Origin: Aphrocallistes beatrix
Taxonomy: Eukaryota > Porifera > Hexactinellida > Sceptrulophora > Aphrocallistidae
DNA length: 64,000 nucleotides
Assembly: GCA_963281255.1 (NCBI GenBank)
Contig: OY725496.1
Span: 4,255,723 to 4,319,722, forward strand
Direction of reading: 5' to 3'
The notes below the pieces were generated by a model. It saw only the letters and a program-made list of their open reading frames with translations, was not told the DNA's origin and searched no databases. Positions within the stretch are counted from its first letter, which is position 1; the number at the start of each line of letters is the position of its first letter. The translations under genes and the position numbers were made by a program. Of the stretch, positions 59,401 through 64,000 are shown in pieces.

Positions 59401-62400
59401 GTGTGGAAGGAGGGAGGAGCCCAATGGAGAATGAATTTAATCTATCTTCTCAATTACCCATCTCTTCTCTTCTTACTCTCGATGTCAGCTATTTCCACTG
59501 AATTCGATCGGATAATTTTAAACAATAGAACAAAGCTATTATTTGAATGAGTTAATTACCACTGGGGAAGTCCAGATCTGCAAATACTGCTACAATGCAT
59601 TAAATTTAATTTTAACTTTTAGTTTCCTAACTTGTTTTAGAGACTGGCGGCTTTCTGAGATAAAATTAGAATATCTAGACTTGGTTATATGTTATGTCGT
59701 GCATACTGAAGTTGCCAATTGGTCTCAATGTGGAATATTATTACATTCGACACCAAACATGATCATATGATTATGATCTTGCTATAATTACTTCCTATTT
59801 ATGTGGAATTATGGATGATTTCTTAATTTCAGTCTATCCACCTGCACCTTACTCTTCGAATTGAGGATTAAGATAATTCCAGGACTCAGATAATTTGATT
59901 TATCCATCCTACTTTTTGTTGATTTCAGCGTTTTACTTAAAGTTTCATCATTCCACAATTCTCCACCTGGCCACTATCTGCATCCGGAATTACTTTACTA
60001 CATGGTGTATTTCCTTCCACACATTTTTGTGCAACATCGCGCGATCTTAAAGATGATCATGAAAGTGTCAAGTTTATTTAAAGTGTCTACTCAATATTGC
60101 ACAAGGATACCATTCTTGAAAGTCACTTAACAACCACTTGTGGTAACATAATCGTCTGTTCGACTCTTATATAATATGCTAGTCAAATTTTAATTAGGTT
60201 AGCTCTTTTCTAGTTCAGTGTACTTGTAGGACGATATCTATGTCTTTGTACCACAATTATATAACAGCTGAAGATGCTGACATAAACGATTTTTTATCAG
60301 AGAGCATTAGTTGTAGAGAAAGCTGAGTAATGAGTAGGTTGTTGGAAATTTGAATTTTACTTAACCTACCTTCCTACTCAAACCAAATACCTTGTTGGAA
60401 TTACTTCCTATGCCAGGGATTCCCAACTTATATTACGTTGCATTTTGCTTTTTGTAAACTGTCTACAAATAAGGATGCTGATATGCAAATTGTTGTGAAG
60501 TGTGAATAAAGCAGGGTTCCCAGCCGGTTGATCAGATAGGCTTAAAGCGCCCCCCCAGACCCCCAGGTGGATGCTGTGTCCCCCGTCAGAAAAACCTGGC
60601 AACGCCACTGCCGATACGCCTTCAAAAACCCTGGGGGGAACCTTGATATGTGTTAACTTTTTCATAGAATTTAGCAGGCCAGAAATCTCAATTTTCAGGC
60701 CAAAAACGAAAATAATGTTGATGGAGTCACTACTCTAAATGGAAAGTAATTTGTTTATTCCTAAAATTTGTTGTTTACAGTTTTATTGCTCGCTTATTGA
60801 TGTAACTCGTCAATCATCTATTCAACACTTGTTTATAATTTTTTAAAATTATCGATTCGAAGTGACCGTTTCCTTCGTAAAGAAATAACTTATGCTAACT
60901 TCTTTCATTAAGCGATGTTTGTAATCTAAGTCTGAAATCCATACTCATATTTAGTACAATTTGGCTCAAATGTAATTTTGACAATTGCTGACTCGCCTGT
61001 GTATGCTTCATATGTGCAAAGTTCAAAGTATCCAATTCCTCTACACGCCTTGTAAATACGTGTAATGTTTTTTCCCATAAACGTTTCCAAGTATAGGCAT
61101 AGGATGTGTTATGTGTTAATCTTGTTAGACTAACCATGATTTAAAAATCTTACCCAAGCTTATTACTTCACTTCCTAATGCACAACATTGAACGATGTGA
61201 AAGTCTGACAAGTTGTTATTTGAGATACATCATATCCAGAAAGCATTACTTACAACTATCTCCTTTGTAGTGAATGGTGTTGTCCACGATAAGTTGAAAG
61301 CAGTGGGTGTATCCTTTCTTTACTAGTCCGTGGAGAGGGATCTTCAGAGTCACTGAGTCGTTTAGGAGTAGCTTTGCAACATGGATACATACCGTTTCAT
61401 CTTTTGCAATTTCAAATATAGATTTCCCTTTGTAATCTTTAAAATTAATGTTTGCTCCTACATTTGCAGGGTAAGATAAGTTAATTGTGAAATTGTCAGT
61501 CGTGACTCACAATATTTATCTCTTAGTGCTACAAACCTTTCTGGAGCAGGAGTAGAATGCATTGCCTATTCCCCATCTTTACCGCATGCATCAGTGCTGT
61601 GTAGCCGTTCTTATCTCTCCTGTCTATATTCGCATCGACTTCTAAGAGGTATTTCAGGGTCTGCACTCCTCCTTCTTCTGCTGCGTACATGAGAGCTGTT
61701 TTCAGATGACAGTCTCTTGCTTCGACATCTGCCTACCAGGGTATCATTCTATCAACAATGTCTTGTGAGAATAATCCATTATAACTCGATTGTATTAACT
61801 TACTTTATATGTTTCTACGAGTATTTTAGTCATGGGAACGTCGTTCATGAGGGTTGTCTGGTGGAGTGGAGTACTCAGATGTGTGTATTCGATCTGTATT
61901 GTGGGATCTCGATCTTCCTCGTCGAGTGTAGGTCTTTTCGATAAACGTTTATACTTCAGTCTATCTCGCACTTTCTTGCTGCTCAATCCCAAATTGCTGT
62001 TTCTTCTCGGCTGATAGTTCTCTCCTAAAAATGACGCATCTGATTGTCTGTGCGGTATATAACTCTCTTCGCAAGGAACTGGTATTTCAACTTTAGATTC
62101 CTTTGGCATGGCATCCGCTATAAGCTCAGGCGAATCAGAAAGAATTAAATGCAGCAGTGTTACGTTCCCGCGGCGAGCTGCTAGCTGTATACAGGGAACG
62201 TTTTTGTGGATATATTTAGGATCTGCGCGATACTGTCCCATCAGCACATTGGCTGACTTTTCAGCTCCATGTGCGCATGCATACCATAATGCGCGATTCG
62301 TGACTGTCTCACAATGTCCGAACTGTTCTATATGGTGGTCAAGTTGTCTACATACTTCTTCAGCTATAAAAGAGAAATTTATTGTTTATAAAACACTATT

Positions 62401-63426
62401 TGCATAATTGACATGCTGTAACTATATAACTCACGGTAGTTGAGTGCAATCGCTTCTTTCAATCCATCTGATGGCTCTAAAACACCGAGTCCCCCCATGG
62501 TAGTGCTCAAGGAAATCGTGTCATGTGCACACATGCTAGTACTGGAAGAGTGGTGGGGTGTGTCGTGAAACGGTATAGTAAAAGACGGAGTGCTTAATAA
62601 CGACCGTGTGTTTGAGATTAGAGGGAGTTCGGTGACGCTATCGAGTCCGACATCATATGTCTCTATTATTTCTTCGATTTGGGGGATATTTCCGAAAGAC
62701 TGGCCAGGGACCAATAGCGTTGGAGAAGGAATTGTCTCTAGTCTAGTTTTGGGTGGTGATTCATAATCCAACGAACTCCGTCTCACTTTATCCTCAGTTT
62801 CAACCTTACTGCTCATTTTGTTAGAGCTGTCTAAGATCCGATCTAATAAGATGCCTGAACTCTTCTTTACCAGACCCTGGAACTTCTTAGGGACTTGTTC
62901 TCCTTCCAGTATGAATAAACCAACTTCAGACGATTGTCTGATCAATTTCTTTACTCGGTCTCGTTTATCACCGCTGTTGGATTTTGTAGTAGACAATCTT
63001 GGCGGTCTTTTACCTTTGAATAAATACTAGATTTAATAAACAATTTAGCACATATAGAGACTATGCTAATCTCATTTCTGTGCACTTGTTGGCAGATAAT
63101 ATAAGTACTATTATATTGCCTATAGTTTCATTGATGTCCTAACAAATGTTGATCCTTCCTTTCTTTGGTTTAAATTCAAAGTACACAGTCCATCCCTCTA
63201 ATCATACAGTGTTATCTGGTTAATTTGGTTTGACCTCAAGTGGGAGGGATTCACACCCCTTGGGAGTGATATTCTAAGCATCTAATTGAATCATTTCGAT
63301 GGTGTATCAGTTTGACTTTCACAGATAAACTGTTTCGATTTTTGGAGTTTTGGTCAAAATAAGTTGGAGTAAACACCCATTTTATAAACTGCAAATATTT
63401 ACCATGGATTCGATCTCTTCTTGCAT
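56408..63426 (-). CDS. Ankyrin-repeat TRP-family cation channel (9 exons)
   Basis: Exons 63426-63403 (tentative, MQEEIESM), 63026-62435, 62363-61804, 61732-61537, 61457-61254, 58283-57846, 57775-57455, 57372-56929 and 56862-56408; phases agree throughout, 1077 residues. Residues 9-205 are disordered; about 205-525 hold ankyrin repeats (CIQLAARRGNVTLLHLIL, TALMYAAEEGGVQTLKYLLE, TALMHAVKMGNRQCILLLLQ). Six membrane segments follow: S1-S2 in 526-671, S3-S5 in 672-778, pore and S6 in 779-926 (WWLLLTSIRYLIEQG, then FNWFAVLVFFFMLGWILLIL). The C-terminal tail has a coiled coil (QMMEQKQFTKQQEMDHKIEQ). This is TRPA/TRPC-like topology, probably a plasma-membrane sensory channel; the subfamily is not fixed. 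Confidence 0.8.
58574..58717. mobile_element. 144-bp hAT MITE in the TRP intron
   Basis: Ends CAGTGGTTCCCAACCT and AGGTTGAAAGCCGCTG, with a perfect 8-bp duplication TACTAGGG at 58566-58573 and 58718-58725. The interior repeats GGTCCA motifs. It is a typical hAT-Charlie-like non-autonomous element. Confidence 0.88.
58726..61253. other. Rest of the 3-kb TRP intron
   Basis: AT-rich. It includes hAT-like end fragments around 60413-60650. The short ORFs present (for example 61137-60895) show no family resemblance and no phase-compatible splice sites. Confidence 0.5.
60413..60650 (-). mobile_element. Worn hAT-type fragments
   Basis: CAGTGGCGTTGCCAGG on the minus strand ending near 60611, beside CAGGGATTCCCAACTT at 60414 and C-rich DNA. 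These resemble hAT termini, but no clean pair of ends or target duplication was found. Confidence 0.45.
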
Positions 63427-64000
63427 TTTTGATTTGATGTTCTACTCTCGTAATTTATCTAATGCTTTCTAAACACATATATCTCTGAAATGTATCACAG
63501 CACGTACCAATACCAGTGAGATAGTGGTAACTCTGCTGTTAGTATGCAGTGAACGTTGCAAAATACAATTTCTAAGTACGTATAATTTCAAAATCTATTA
63601 TTTATTCAAATACCGTATACAGTCCTGACATGTTATTGCGCTACTTATTATTAGCTATTAGCACACTAACAACGATATTTTTGCTCTGTAAATTGTGTCT
63701 CTGGGCTAATGTAGGCGATTGCTCAATCTAGAAAACCTATGATGTGATCCAATCAAGTAAATTAGGGCATCTGTAGTTGTAATATGACTGAGTGTACAAG
63801 TCTAATGGTGTCTAGTAGAAGAGCAATCGAACAGGCAGTATAGAGATTGGGTAACTGGTCGTTTACATAGACATAGCTATATATTAACTAATTATTATTA
63901 TTTAACATATCCAGGACTGGTGTTATGCTGTGTGAACAACATCTAAGTACGAACTGTCGAGTCAAGAATTAATTTGTCACAATGAGTCTATCCACATGGA
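63427..64000. other. Upstream flank of the TRP gene
   Basis: 570 bp of AT-rich DNA that should include the TRP promoter; no clear element recognised. Confidence 0.45.

Noticed and set aside
59317-59770. Two plus-strand ORFs of 75-77 residues inside the TRP intron
   Set aside because: AT-rich hydrophobic strings without start context, conservation or splice partners.
60895-61137. 80-residue minus-strand ORF as an extra TRP exon
   Set aside because: Exon 61254 joins 58283 in matching phase, and this ORF has no channel-like sequence or suitable splice sites.

Overview
This is nuclear DNA of a ciliated invertebrate animal. The sequence alone does not identify the species. Animal-type genes support this: SAMD4/Smaug, a TRP channel with ankyrin repeats, RCCD1, XRRA1, SPATA4, PREB, MED31, RAN, and the intraflagellar transport genes IFT70 (TTC30) and IFT144 (WDR19). 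Spliceosomal introns have clear GT-AG ends and run from about 50 bp to 5 kb. Spacers are AT-rich and coding DNA is GC-richer. Nothing looks bacterial or viral.

Layout. 1-3434: RCCD1 on the minus strand, with two uninterrupted plus-strand genes lying in its introns (PREB, and an unknown 220-residue protein). 3.7-4.2 kb: a 141-bp tandem repeat and a short dispersed repeat. 4.4-5.5 kb: an orphan multi-pass membrane protein. 6.4-11.2 kb: a plus-strand run of single-exon genes (WD40 protein, SPATA4, SKP1, heat-shock DNAJB, uS14m-like). 11.4-19.4 kb: IFT70 on minus, whose introns hold an intronless BTB gene (same strand), MED31 (opposite strand), a decayed coiled-coil/NHL gene blown up by a 28-bp array, and two MITEs. 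19.5-22.4 kb: XRRA1 on minus, only 140 bp upstream of IFT70. 22.5-30.1 kb: a direct segmental duplication carrying two nearly identical DUF4140/DUF4139 genes, each copy later hit by different transposons, including a 1.8-kb hAT-type composite filled with palindromic satellite. 30.1-31.3 kb: nested MITEs. 31.5-35.5 kb: WDR19/IFT144 as one exon. 36.1-38.3 kb: an intact hAT-type BED transposase-like gene without visible ends. 38.7-39.6 kb: GNPNAT1. 40.0-44.9 kb: SAMD4/Smaug in 15 exons. 46.5-52.1 kb: RAN, with a small TATA-driven gene in its 4.9-kb intron. 53.5-54.2 kb: a 70-bp minisatellite, then a tRNA-like relic. 55.3-55.5 kb: a paralogue of the small RAN-intron gene. 56.4-63.4 kb: an ankyrin/TRP channel in 9 exons, minus strand.

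How the genes relate. IFT70 (IFT-B) and IFT144 (IFT-A) are both ciliary transport parts, and SPATA4 and perhaps XRRA1 fit cilium or sperm biology. The strongest general pattern is genes inside genes: at least five intact-looking single-exon genes lie in introns of RCCD1, IFT70 and RAN. The best candidates for undescribed biology are the paired 76/82-residue microprotein genes, the composite hAT/satellite element whose empty site survives in the duplicate copy, and the hypervariable patch in otherwise near-identical DUF4139 paralogues. All exon joins were found by eye from splice sites, phase and family resemblance; no search was run.
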